Shown here piece by piece: positions 31,984 through 40,983 of a stretch of 64,000 bases of DNA (its first letter is position 1; every line of letters starts with the position of its first letter). This DNA is from Vreelandella maris. GTDB lineage: Bacteria > Pseudomonadota > Gammaproteobacteria > Pseudomonadales > Halomonadaceae. The stretch lies in assembly GCF_013371085.1 (NCBI RefSeq), contig NZ_JABWCV010000009.1, positions 62,001-126,000 of the forward strand, written 5' to 3'. The notes below the pieces were generated by a model. The model was not told the DNA's origin. It ran no database searches and saw only the letters and a program-made list of their open reading frames with translations. The translations under genes were made by a program, and so were the position numbers.

Positions 31984-32988
31984 GTGAACGAACTGGCTTT
32001 TTTCATTAATAATGTGGTGATTTCGGGCAGCGTGAGCGGCTCCATTTACGCTATTGGTGCCATTGGCGTCACGCTGATTTTCAGCATCATGCGCTTTGCC
32101 CATTTTGCCCACGCCGACATGATGACTTTCGGTGCCTTTATGGTGCTACTGCTCACCACGCTGTTCCCGGCGGCAGGCGCCAGCCTTGGCGTGCCGACGG
32201 GGGTCTTGATGCTGCCGCTGGCGATGCTGCTCACCGCCGTCTTGGCTGTAGGGATCGACAAAACCTTTTATAAGCCGCTGCGTGCTCATGGGGTAAAGCC
32301 CATCGTGCTGGTGATTGGCTCGCTAGGTGTGACGTTGATTTTGCAGGGGCTGATCCGCCTGTTTTCCGGCACCGGTGGGCAGAGTCTTTATGTGGATGAC
32401 CGCAAAGAAATCTTTCGCCTTGCGCTGCCCTTCGAGGGCGCCCGCGCGCCGATTGTCATCACCGAACCGCAGATTTATCTGTTTGTGATTACCATCATTG
32501 CTGTCGTCGCACTCCATCTTTTCCTTAACCGTTCGCGGCTGGGTAAGGCGATGCGCGCCATGTCGGATAATCCTGAACTGGCCCAGGCATCGGGCATTAA
32601 CACCAATACCATTGTGGCAGTGACTTGGATGATTGCAGGAGCGCTAGCCGCCATCGCTGGCACGCTGCTTTCCCTGGACGTCACCTTCAAGCCCGACTTG
32701 AGCTTCTTCCTGCTGCTGCCTATTTTTGCCGCTGCCATTGTCGGCGGTGTTGGCCACCCTTATGGCGCCATTGCTGGCGGCTTTGTGGTCGGTTTTGCCG
32801 AAACACTGGCGGTGTTTAACTGGAATGTTCTACTTCGCCCCTTCCAGGAAAGCTTCCCCGCGTGGCTGGAACTGCCGTCAAATCTCGCCTTCGTGGGCAC
32901 GGAGTACAAGATTGTAGTGCCGTTTTTCATTCTGATAGCCATTCTGGTGTGGCGCCCCACCGGACTGTTCAAGGGCAAGGTGATCTAA
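31984..32988 (+). CDS. livH: Branched-chain amino acid type permease, LivH
   Basis: 334-aa membrane subunit. The GTG start at 31984 has SD GGGAGA six nt upstream and gives VNELAFFINNVVISGSVSG. The LivH motif GLIRLF and the loop AMRAMSDNPELAQASGIN are typical, with about eight hydrophobic segments. Its stop overlaps the livM start (TAATG), indicating coupled translation of the permease pair. Confidence 0.93.
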   Translation: MNELAFFINNVVISGSVSGSIYAIGAIGVTLIFSIMRFAHFAHADMMTFGAFMVLLLTTLFPAAGASLGVPTGVLMLPLAMLLTAVLAVGIDKTFYKPLRAHGVKPIVLVIGSLGVTLILQGLIRLFSGTGGQSLYVDDRKEIFRLALPFEGARAPIVITEPQIYLFVITIIAVVALHLFLNRSRLGKAMRAMSDNPELAQASGINTNTIVAVTWMIAGALAAIAGTLLSLDVTFKPDLSFFLLLPIFAAAIVGGVGHPYGAIAGGFVVGFAETLAVFNWNVLLRPFQESFPAWLELPSNLAFVGTEYKIVVPFFILIAILVWRPTGLFKGKVI

Positions 32989-34313
32989 TGAGCCATTCAG
33001 CTAAAACACGCAACCCTGCCTACACGCCCCAAGACGCAACGCCAACTCGCCGGTTTCCGCTGCGTGAATTGTTCCTGTTTGGCGTGTTGCTGGCGGCCAT
33101 TCTGGCGGTTTATGCCCTCATGGGCGCAGCATACAGCACGCGAATGCTCGTTGAAGCCGCTTGTTATGCCATCCTCGCGTTGGGATTAACCATTCAGTGG
33201 GGCTATGCCGGGCAGTTCAATGCCGGTGTGATGGGGTTTGTCGCCCTAGGCGGCTTCTGTGCGATGCTCTTCAGCGTTCCGGTTAACGAGGCCTTCTGGG
33301 GCACCGCGCTACCCGGCGAACTAGGCCGTGTGCTGTTGTATGGTGTGGCCGCCATTCTGCTGATCGTCGCTGTTAGCAAACTGGATCGCCTGGGCATGCC
33401 CAAGCCCCTACGTACGCTTATCGTAGTCGTGTTAGGCCTTGTGCTTTATCTCGCGGTGATTAGCCAGCTACGTGAAGTTACTGATGCGATTGAGAGCCAG
33501 GCAGGCTTTGTCGGCGGGCTAGGATTACCGCCCTGGACCGGCTGGATTGTGGGTGGCGCGCTGGCCGGTGGCGTCGGTTACTTTATTGGTCATATCTGCC
33601 TGGGCTTACGCAGCGATTATCTGGCCATTGCCACCCTCGGCATTGCCGAGATCATCAAGGCGTTTTTAAAGAATTCCGACTGGCTGACCCGCGGCACCGC
33701 CACGGTGTCGCCGTTACCCTGGCCTACCCCAGGGCCTGCTGAACTGGGGTTTACGCTCTCCCGCGCCATCTACCTTTCGTTTACAGCGGTGATCATTGCA
33801 GTGATCTTCTTTCTGCTTAATCGCGCTTACAACGCCCCATGGGGCCGTATGATTCGAGCGATTCGCGATAACGAAGTGTCCGCTGCCGCCATGGGCAAAG
33901 ATATCAACAAGCGTCGCCTGGAGATTTTCGTGCTGGGCTGCATTCTGATGGGCTTGGGCGGTGGCATACTGGGCACTTTTAACAGCCTCTTTGACCCTCA
34001 GGGCTATTTGCCGCTCAACCATACCTTCTTGGTGCTGGTGATGGTGATTCTTGGCGGGCCGGGCAACAACCTGGGCACTATTTTCGGCGCGGTGGCGGTG
34101 TATATCATCTGGATTATGTCTGAGCCGCTGGCGCTATTTTTGATGCAGCTAGCAGTGGCGTTTGGGGAGGGTACGTTTGGTTGGGATGCCCCAAGCAATA
34201 TGGATAGCCGCGCCTTGCAGGCACGGGTACTGGTGATTGGCTTGCTGATTACCATGGTGCTGCGCTTTGCTCCTAAAGGGCTGCTGCCTGAGAAAGTCAA
34301 AAGCCATAGCTAA
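32988..34313 (+). CDS. livM: Branched-chain amino acid type permease, LivM
   Basis: 441-aa membrane subunit started at the ATG overlapping the livH stop. It contains the signature region GLRSDYLAIATLGIAEIIK and MIRAIRDNEVSAAAMGKDI. It is longer than many LivM proteins: there is a hydrophilic N-terminal stretch of about 25 residues and a large loop region around residues 125-180. About ten hydrophobic segments. Ends before a bidirectional terminator. Confidence 0.92.
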   Translation: MSHSAKTRNPAYTPQDATPTRRFPLRELFLFGVLLAAILAVYALMGAAYSTRMLVEAACYAILALGLTIQWGYAGQFNAGVMGFVALGGFCAMLFSVPVNEAFWGTALPGELGRVLLYGVAAILLIVAVSKLDRLGMPKPLRTLIVVVLGLVLYLAVISQLREVTDAIESQAGFVGGLGLPPWTGWIVGGALAGGVGYFIGHICLGLRSDYLAIATLGIAEIIKAFLKNSDWLTRGTATVSPLPWPTPGPAELGFTLSRAIYLSFTAVIIAVIFFLLNRAYNAPWGRMIRAIRDNEVSAAAMGKDINKRRLEIFVLGCILMGLGGGILGTFNSLFDPQGYLPLNHTFLVLVMVILGGPGNNLGTIFGAVAVYIIWIMSEPLALFLMQLAVAFGEGTFGWDAPSNMDSRALQARVLVIGLLITMVLRFAPKGLLPEKVKSHS

Positions 34314-34333
34314 TCCACACAAGCTACCCAAAT

Positions 34334-34370
34334 AAAAATGCCCGATGGATGATCCGCCGGGCATTTTTTT
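34334..34370. terminator. Bidirectional terminator between livM and the binding-protein gene
   Basis: 11-bp stem AAAAATGCCCG with CGGGCATTTTT, 13-nt loop, and T-tracts on both strands. It serves the convergent livM (plus) and substrate-binding protein (minus) genes. Confidence 0.9.
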
Positions 34371-34395
34371 ACAGTTCTAGATAAACGTTGAAGGT

Positions 34396-35604
34396 TTAAA
34401 GATCAACCTGACCTTTACTGGTAAAGGTGCCATCTTCAACGGCCATTTCTACCACCACGCCCGGTACATCTCCGTTGTCGTCAAACTCATGCGAGCCAGA
34501 CGCGCCTTCGTAGTTGATGTCGGTACCCGCGGCAATCAACTCAACCGCTTTCTCCCATTCGCCGGGCAGAATAACCTCACCGGGGGCAGTGGCGACGCTG
34601 CGCAGCGCTTCGGAAAGCCCTTCACGGTCAGCGCTGCCGTTTTGCTCAATCGCCAGCGCGATCAGGAAAGCAGCATCGTAAGCCTGGGCGGCAAACACGG
34701 CAGTGGGATCCAGCTCAGCAGCTTCGGCGGCTTCGATAAAGAGTTCGGTGCCAGGCAGATCAGGACTGCCGGGGCGCGTGGCAATCATACCGTCCAGCAC
34801 GTCCGCACCGATGGCTTCAATCAGGCTATCGCCGACCATGCCGTCAGCGCCTACGTACTGGGTAAACATGCCGCTTTCATAGGCTTGACGCAGTACCGTT
34901 TGACCCGACGTATCGGCATAAGCCAACACTACCAGTGTTTCAACGCCACTCACTGAAAGCGAACCTAACTCAGAACGATAATCCGCGCGGTTATCTTCAT
35001 GGGCAAGATTCTCAGTGATCTGACCACCGCCCGACTCAAATGCAGCGCTAAAGGCGTCCGAAAGCCCCTGACCGTAGTCGTTGTTCACGTAGGTAACGGC
35101 GACTTCATCAATGCCTTTTTCAAGCAGCAGCTTCGCGAGCATCTCCCCCTGGAAAGCGTCTGACGGTACGGTGCGGAACACCAGATCATTATCGTCCAGT
35201 TCTGATACGGCAGGCGCCGTAGAGGCAGGCGAGACCATCAATACGCCACCAGGAATGGCCGCATTGTTGGCTGCAGCAATGGTTGCACCCGTACATAGGG
35301 CACCTACAATCGCCGTCACATTTTCAGAGTTCACCATCCGGTCAGCGGCGTTTGAGGCGGCCGATGCATCCGAACAGGTGGTATCGCCGGACGGCATCTC
35401 CAACGTTTGGCCATCTAGAATACCGCCCTGCTCATTGACCTGTTCAACGGCTAGCTGCGCCCCTGCAAAAATCGATGGTGTCAAACTTTCGATTCCCCCG
35501 GTAAAGCCGCCCAAGAAGCCAACTTTGACCTCTGCCTGTGCGAATCCCGTCATTGCCAGGGTAGAGGCCGCCACAGCAGTGGCTAATGCGCGCTTATTGA
35601 CCAT
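34396..35604 (-). CDS. Periplasmic amino acid binding protein, LivJ type
   Basis: 402-aa ABC substrate-binding protein. A Sec signal peptide (MVNKRALATAVAASTLAMTG, cleavage after AQA near residue 24) precedes a type I periplasmic fold starting EVKVGFLGGFTGGIESLTP. It faces the livGFHM operon tail to tail instead of heading the operon. It probably supplies the importer, but is expressed from its own promoter. Ligand not deducible. Confidence 0.9.
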   Translation of the reverse strand: MVNKRALATAVAASTLAMTGFAQAEVKVGFLGGFTGGIESLTPSIFAGAQLAVEQVNEQGGILDGQTLEMPSGDTTCSDASAASNAADRMVNSENVTAIVGALCTGATIAAANNAAIPGGVLMVSPASTAPAVSELDDNDLVFRTVPSDAFQGEMLAKLLLEKGIDEVAVTYVNNDYGQGLSDAFSAAFESGGGQITENLAHEDNRADYRSELGSLSVSGVETLVVLAYADTSGQTVLRQAYESGMFTQYVGADGMVGDSLIEAIGADVLDGMIATRPGSPDLPGTELFIEAAEAAELDPTAVFAAQAYDAAFLIALAIEQNGSADREGLSEALRSVATAPGEVILPGEWEKAVELIAAGTDINYEGASGSHEFDDNGDVPGVVVEMAVEDGTFTSKGQVDL

Positions 35605-35723
35605 ATTATTTGTCGCTCCCAGTGTCGTAAGAGATGATGCATTTTTTTAGTATGCCTCAGCGATCAATCACTAAGGCTGCTATTAATCTGGAACTGGAAC
35701 GCCAAAAACACAAGCAACGCTTT

Positions 35724-35969
35724 CTAACGCTCGTCGTCTTCCTCTAGAAAGCGCCTGCGTTCAGCAAGCTGCTTCTGAAGGCGCTTGTGGCGATAAAGCC
35801 GCACCAGCGCAATCGTTAACGCGGTAACTAGCATCGCAGCCAACACCCAACCCTGCCAGGGGCGAGCGGCGTTACCCATCACCGTTTCCAACGTAATTAT
35901 CAGCATTAAGCCAATCGCCTGGGAGCCGATCGCTAGCGCGCGCAGCCTATCAAAAGCGGGTGGGGGCAT
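35724..35969 (-). CDS. Small membrane protein of unknown function
   Basis: 81 aa from the ATG at 35969, chosen because GGAGA lies six nt upstream; a longer in-frame start is possible. Two hydrophobic segments (about residues 14-30 and 40-58) are followed by a strongly basic then acidic tail (RLYRHKRLQKQLAERRRF, then EEDDER). I do not recognise the family. Divergent from the Lgt-TlpA gene. Confidence 0.7.
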   Translation of the reverse strand: MPPPAFDRLRALAIGSQAIGLMLIITLETVMGNAARPWQGWVLAAMLVTALTIALVRLYRHKRLQKQLAERRRFLEEDDER

Positions 35970-36034
35970 AACATCTCCGTAATTTGTAGCTCGCATGGTA
36001 TGGTCTGCCAGTGTACCTGCTTCACGAGAAAATC

Positions 36035-36838
36035 ATGAATGCCATCGCTCTCGGCCCACTGCTGATTTCATTACCGCGTCTTTATGCCATCGGCTGCGCG
36101 CTGCTGTTGCTACTCTGTGCACGGTTACTGCTAGGCCTTCCCCGGCGTGACCAGCAGCGCTGGTTTACCGGGCTTATCATTGTTTGGTTAGTCGGCGCCC
36201 GATTGGGCCACCTTATGCTTAACCTGGATAGCTATAGCGCCGCCCCGCTTGAAGCGCTCAAAGTGTGGCAGCCCGGCTACCACGGCCTATGGGGCATGGC
36301 CGCAGGCTTGGTATGGACGGCCTGGACGCTACGTGCACGCCTGCTAGCTACGGGAGGGGCGATGGCCATGCTGATTGCCGCCTCCAGCTTATGGCTGGTA
36401 CTAGTCACCTTGGCGCCCTTTGGCAACGACTTTGCCGTTACCTCCCTACCGGAAGTCACCCTGGAGGATATAGAGGGCAATCAGGTGGATCTACCGTCGC
36501 TCACCGACAGCGGTGACCTGATTATCGTCAACTTATGGGCTACCTGGTGCCCGCCCTGCCTGCGTGAAATGCCGCTGCTCGAGGAGGCCGCTCAGCGCGA
36601 TGGCGTCAGCGTGGTGGTGGCAAACCAAGGCGAAGACCTGCTCCCCATGGTGCGCTATTTAGATGAGCAGCAGCTTGAATTTCGCTATGCGCTACGCGAC
36701 CCCAGCCAACAGTTAATGGCCCTTTTCGAAGCACCGGGGCTGCCCACTACCGTGCTATTTGATGACCAGGGAAATACCTTAGATGTGCATGTAGGCGAAC
36801 TTACCCGCACCCATCTGGACCACTGGTTAAAAGATTGA
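36035..36838 (+). CDS. Membrane protein with Lgt-like N-terminus fused to a TlpA/thioredoxin domain
   Basis: 267 aa. Residues 1-125 form several membrane segments. They include RRDQQRWFTGLIIVWLVGAR, GHLMLN and PLEALKVWQPGYHGLWG, which resemble the GxRxGY and KVW-GG-SFHG region of prolipoprotein diacylglyceryl transferase, but the rest of Lgt is missing. Residues 135-267 form a redoxin domain with the active site WCPPC (171-175) and cis-proline loop GLPTTVLF. The domain probably faces the periplasm and reduces disulfides. The Lgt part is likely an anchor, not an enzyme. Confidence 0.8.
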   Translation: MNAIALGPLLISLPRLYAIGCALLLLLCARLLLGLPRRDQQRWFTGLIIVWLVGARLGHLMLNLDSYSAAPLEALKVWQPGYHGLWGMAAGLVWTAWTLRARLLATGGAMAMLIAASSLWLVLVTLAPFGNDFAVTSLPEVTLEDIEGNQVDLPSLTDSGDLIIVNLWATWCPPCLREMPLLEEAAQRDGVSVVVANQGEDLLPMVRYLDEQQLEFRYALRDPSQQLMALFEAPGLPTTVLFDDQGNTLDVHVGELTRTHLDHWLKD

Positions 36839-36891
36839 TGCCGATACACCTTAATCCCCCCGCTGCTTTGCGTTAGAATCCCCCGCCCTGT

Positions 36892-36917
36892 TGCCGCCGG
36901 TGCTCCCCCCGGCGGCA
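36892..36917 (+). promoter_or_regulatory. Hairpin upstream of rapA
   Basis: 9-bp stem TGCCGCCGG/CCGGCGGCA with an 8-nt loop, 33 nt before the rapA ATG. It could end transcription from the redoxin gene only weakly (no clear T-tract) or shape the rapA leader. A -10-like TAGAAT lies just upstream at 36874-36879. Confidence 0.45.
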
Positions 36918-36950
36918 GTCGACCCGTTTTGCAGACTCCTCCGAGGCATC

Positions 36951-39896
36951 ATGAGCGATTTTTCTCCCGGCCAACGCTGGATTAGCGACGGTGAAGCTGA
37001 GCTTGGGCTCGGCACCGTGCTTAACTGCGACGCCCGTAGCGTTACCATTTTGTTCAGTGCCAGTCAGGAAACCCGTACCTACAATACCCGCCAGGCCCCG
37101 CTGACCCGCGTTATGTTCGGCAGCGGTGACCGCGTGCTCTCCGCCGACGGCTGGCAGATGGTGGTTGATGACAGCAAAGAGTCCGGTGGCCTGATTACCT
37201 ATATCGGTGAAGACAGCGATGGCAACCTGCGCGAGCTGCCCGAGGCCAAACTCGCCGATACCATGCAGTTCGACCAGGCGCGTGACCGCCTGCTGACTGG
37301 CCAGGTCGATCGCAACGACTGGTTTGATTTGCGTTTTCGTACCCTGCACCACTATCAGCGTATTGAGCAGCACAACGCGCTGGGCTTTTCCGGGCCGCGC
37401 ATCGACCTGATTCCTCATCAGCTCTATATCGCCAATGAAGTCGCCAACCGCCATGCGCCCCGCGTACTGCTGGCGGATGAAGTGGGCCTGGGTAAAACCA
37501 TCGAAGCGGGCTTGATTCTGCACCGCCTGTTACTCAATGGCCGCGTTGAGCGTGCGCTGATTCTGGTTCCCGATAGCCTCACGCATCAGTGGCTGGTCGA
37601 GCTACTGCGCCGCTTCTCGCTTAACGTCACGCTGTTAGATGAAACCCAAAGCCAAGCCCACGGCAGCTACAATCCTTTTGAGAGCGCGCAGCTGGTGCTA
37701 GCCAGCCAGGGCTGGCTGTTTGCCAACCCGCAACGCCAGGAGCAGGCGCTAGCCAGTCAGTTCGACCTGCTGATCGTCGACGAAGCGCACCACCTCGACT
37801 GGAGTGAAGAGGGCAGCGGCCCCGGCTACCGGTGCGTCGAACAGCTCTCGGCGGTGATTCCAGGCCTGCTGCTGCTCACCGCCACACCCGAGCAGATGGG
37901 CATCAAGAGCCACTTTGCTCGTCTGCGATTGCTGGATAGCGAGCGCTACCACGACCTGGAGCGCTTCAAAGCCGAAGAGAGCCACTACACCGAGGTCGCA
38001 CGCGCCATCGATGCCTTGGAGGCTTTGCCCGGCAACCCTGATGCGAGTGCTCACGTCTCTGCGGTAGCCGATGACCGCGACAGCCAGGCGCTGCTGGCCA
38101 CGCTATGTAACGAGGAGGCAAGCGAAGCGCAGCAGGACGCCGCACGTGCCCAGCTCAGTGAAGCGCTGCTGGATCGCCACGGCACGGGCCGCGTGATGTT
38201 CCGCAACAGCCGCCGCCACGTAGGCGGCTTCCCGGAACGGCGCTTAAACCTCGCGCCGTTAGCATTGCCTTCGGCCTACCGTCGCGTCGTGCGCCGTCTC
38301 GAGCGCGACGAGGATTATCTTGATGAGCTGCTGATCGAGACCGGCATGGATCATCCAGACGTGCTGATCTACCCCGATGCGGCCTACCGAGAGCTTAGCA
38401 ATGATCCACTCAATGGCGAAGACTGGTGGCACATTGACCCCCGGGTTAACTGGCTGCTGGAAAAGCTCAGCGACGACAGCGAGAGCGGCTTCGCCAACGA
38501 AAAAGTCCTGATCATTGCCCACCACCGGGAAACCGCCGAAGGCCTTGCTGAAGGGTTGCGGGTGCTGGGCGGCTACCATGCGCCGGTGTTCCACGAAGAC
38601 CTCTCCTTGATAGAGCGTGACCGCGCGGCAGCGGCGTTTGCCGATGAAGAGGGAGGCGTTCAGGTACTGGTGTGCTCGGAAATTGGCTCTGAGGGGCGCA
38701 ACTTCCAGTTCTGCCGTCACCTGGTCATGTTCGATATGCCCCAGCACCCGGATCAGCTCGAACAGCGTATTGGCCGCTTGGATCGCATCGGCCAACGCCA
38801 CGCTATTGAGCTGCATATTCCTACCTTTGAGGGCAGCCCCGGCGAGCGTCTGCTGCGCTGGTATAACGAAGGTATGGATGCGTTCAGCGCCCCGCATGGA
38901 GTCGGCAACGAGCTGTTTGATGCCTTTGGTGACGCCCTGGCTGACGCCCTGCTGGATGATGAAGCGCTTGAAGAGATTATCGCCGAAACCCGCACGATGT
39001 TTAACGCCAAATTGGCGGAACACGATGTGGGCCGCAACCGGCTACTGGAACTCAACGCCTGCCGCCCTGCCCGCGCTCAGCAGGTCATCGACGCCGTGCG
39101 TGAACTTGACGAAGACGCCGCCCTGCCGCGCTACCTTGAACGGGCACTGGATATTTTTGGCGTGGAGAGTCAGGAAATCGGCAAGGGCTTGATGCACCTG
39201 CAGCCCAGCCAACATATGCTGGATGGCCTGCCGGGTCTGGTTAAAGGCGAAGAGGGCTTTACCGCCACGTACAGCCGCGCCCAAGCACTGGTCCGCGACG
39301 ATGTGCAGCGGCTCTCTTGGGAACACCCGCTGCTGCGGGAAATGATGGGCCGCGTGTTGGATGGCACCATGGGCAACTCGGCGCTGGCGCTACTGCGCCA
39401 CGACGCCATTCCCAGTGGTCGATTGATGGCCGAACTGGTGTTCCGCACCCACTGCCCGGCGCCCAAGAAGCTGCATCTTAACCGCTTCTTGCCACCCACC
39501 GCGGTGCGCCTGCTGCTGGATGAATCTGGCGCCAACCTGACCAGCAAGATCTCCTTCACCGGTTTGGGCAAGAACCTGCAGAAGGTGAATAAATCCCTGG
39601 CGCGTGATCTGATCAAGAGCCGCCATGACCAACTGCGTGAACTGCTCACTCAAGGCGAGGGCGAAGCCGAGCGCCAGCTGCCCAGCATTGTCGAAAATGC
39701 TGAAGCGCGCATGCGTGCGCAACTGGATGCCGAAATTGCCCGCTTAACTGCGCTGGCCGAGCACAATCCGGCGGTACGCAGCGCTGAAATTGACGCGCTG
39801 AAAGATGAGCGTAAGGCGCTCAGCGAAGCGATTGAAAATACCCGCCTACGTCTGGATTCCGTACGGGTAATTATCACCGTTGACGCCGATCGTTAA
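36951..39896 (+). CDS. rapA: RNA polymerase-associated SWI2/SNF2 ATPase RapA
   Basis: 981 aa (E. coli 968), started at the ATG at 36951 (MSDFSPGQRWISDGEAELGL) with GAGG upstream. N-terminal Tudor-like domains precede the helicase core: Walker A DEVGLGKT (about 176-183), DEAH box (about 275), then helicase C with QRIGRLDRIGQRH. It recycles stalled RNA polymerase after transcription, especially at high salt, which suits a halophile. Confidence 0.96.
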   Translation: MSDFSPGQRWISDGEAELGLGTVLNCDARSVTILFSASQETRTYNTRQAPLTRVMFGSGDRVLSADGWQMVVDDSKESGGLITYIGEDSDGNLRELPEAKLADTMQFDQARDRLLTGQVDRNDWFDLRFRTLHHYQRIEQHNALGFSGPRIDLIPHQLYIANEVANRHAPRVLLADEVGLGKTIEAGLILHRLLLNGRVERALILVPDSLTHQWLVELLRRFSLNVTLLDETQSQAHGSYNPFESAQLVLASQGWLFANPQRQEQALASQFDLLIVDEAHHLDWSEEGSGPGYRCVEQLSAVIPGLLLLTATPEQMGIKSHFARLRLLDSERYHDLERFKAEESHYTEVARAIDALEALPGNPDASAHVSAVADDRDSQALLATLCNEEASEAQQDAARAQLSEALLDRHGTGRVMFRNSRRHVGGFPERRLNLAPLALPSAYRRVVRRLERDEDYLDELLIETGMDHPDVLIYPDAAYRELSNDPLNGEDWWHIDPRVNWLLEKLSDDSESGFANEKVLIIAHHRETAEGLAEGLRVLGGYHAPVFHEDLSLIERDRAAAAFADEEGGVQVLVCSEIGSEGRNFQFCRHLVMFDMPQHPDQLEQRIGRLDRIGQRHAIELHIPTFEGSPGERLLRWYNEGMDAFSAPHGVGNELFDAFGDALADALLDDEALEEIIAETRTMFNAKLAEHDVGRNRLLELNACRPARAQQVIDAVRELDEDAALPRYLERALDIFGVESQEIGKGLMHLQPSQHMLDGLPGLVKGEEGFTATYSRAQALVRDDVQRLSWEHPLLREMMGRVLDGTMGNSALALLRHDAIPSGRLMAELVFRTHCPAPKKLHLNRFLPPTAVRLLLDESGANLTSKISFTGLGKNLQKVNKSLARDLIKSRHDQLRELLTQGEGEAERQLPSIVENAEARMRAQLDAEIARLTALAEHNPAVRSAEIDALKDERKALSEAIENTRLRLDSVRVIITVDADR

Positions 39897-39914
39897 TCGC
39901 CAAGCGAATGTTTC

Positions 39915-40817
39915 CTAAAGGATCGCCTCAAGCGCCTTGTCCAATGTGGGGTATTGGAAAGTAAACCCTGCCGCTTCAAGGCGCACGGGGCGCATATCCG
40001 CCCCGGTCAGCAATAGCCGAGACATTTCCCCCAGCCCCGCCTTCAAGACAAACGCGGGTACGGGGAAAATGGCCGGTCGATTGAGATGTTTGGCCAGGGT
40101 TTTGGTAAAGGTGGCGTTGGTGACCGGGTGCGGCGCGCTGCCGTTAAAGGGGCCGCTCAAGGTATCGTGATTGATGAGAAACAAAATCGCCGCGACTAAA
40201 TCATCACGGTGAATCCACGGCATAAATTGCTCACCGCTGCCAAAGCGGCCACCTAACCCTAGCTTAAACGGCGGCAGCATTTTCTGCAGGCTGCCGCCGC
40301 CTGCATCTAGCACCAATCCCGTACGCAAAATCGCTAAACGCACCCCCATCGCCTCAATCGGCTGGGCGGCTGCCTCCCACTGTTTGCACAGACGATGGGC
40401 AAACTCATCATTAGGGATTGTCTCTTCGGTCACTACGCGCTTGCCCTGATCGCCGTAATAGCCCATTGCTGAACCCGATACCATTACCTTCGGCAATGGC
40501 TGACCATTAGCCTTTAACTGTTCACACAACGCGACCAATTGCTCAGTTGACGCTACACGAGAATTTATCAGCTTGGCTTTCTGCTCATCGCTCCAGCGCT
40601 TACCAGCAATAGACTCTCCAGCCAGATTAATTAGCGCGTCCGGTGGCGACTCAATAAACGCCTGGGCGCTGTCACGAATATCGCAGCCACTAGGCAAGCG
40701 ATCGCGTACTTGATGAGGGTGACGGGAAACCACCTGCACCTCGTGGCCCTGCTCTATCAGTTTTTGGCATAGCCGCTGGCCGACAAACCCACTGCCTCCG
40801 GTCACTAATACGCGCAT
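39915..40817 (-). CDS. TIGR01777/YfcH-family NAD(P)-dependent epimerase
   Basis: 300-aa extended SDR, started at the ATG at 40817 with SD AGGAGT. The Rossmann motif GGSGFVGQRL and the family block INLAGESIAGKRW are present, with a DUF1731-type C-terminal end. Biochemical function is not established for the family. In Pseudomonas a homologue lies near phr and a MerR gene, so I count it with the light-stress island. Convergent with rapA, only 18 nt apart. Confidence 0.88.
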   Translation of the reverse strand: MRVLVTGGSGFVGQRLCQKLIEQGHEVQVVSRHPHQVRDRLPSGCDIRDSAQAFIESPPDALINLAGESIAGKRWSDEQKAKLINSRVASTEQLVALCEQLKANGQPLPKVMVSGSAMGYYGDQGKRVVTEETIPNDEFAHRLCKQWEAAAQPIEAMGVRLAILRTGLVLDAGGGSLQKMLPPFKLGLGGRFGSGEQFMPWIHRDDLVAAILFLINHDTLSGPFNGSAPHPVTNATFTKTLAKHLNRPAIFPVPAFVLKAGLGEMSRLLLTGADMRPVRLEAAGFTFQYPTLDKALEAIL

Positions 40818-40930
40818 GGAATTACTCCTGTTGGTGCCACCGTTCGTTGTCAGCTTGGCGAAATGAATCAATCGAAGAACAAATTGTACGATATCTATAC
40901 ACAACTGCTACAGTAAGCTTTCAGCGCTAT

Positions 40931-40970
40931 TCATACGACACCTAAACAACTCATAAGACACCTAAACAAC
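40931..40970. repeat. Two tandem 20-bp repeats upstream of the FAD oxidoreductase
   Basis: TCATACGACACCTAAACAAC (40931-40950) is followed directly by TCATAAGACACCTAAACAAC (40951-40970), with one mismatch. The pair lies just before the ribosome binding site of the gene at 40984, in the divergent spacer with the epimerase gene. Confidence 0.92.
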
Positions 40971-40983
40971 GCTGCGAGGAACC

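Noticed and set aside
36035..36838. Functional prolipoprotein diacylglyceryl transferase
   Set aside because: Only a partial Lgt-like region is present and the chain goes on as a redoxin, so I do not call it lgt.
38259..39023. Open frame antisense to rapA
   Set aside because: Lies inside the RapA helicase C region with no supporting signal.
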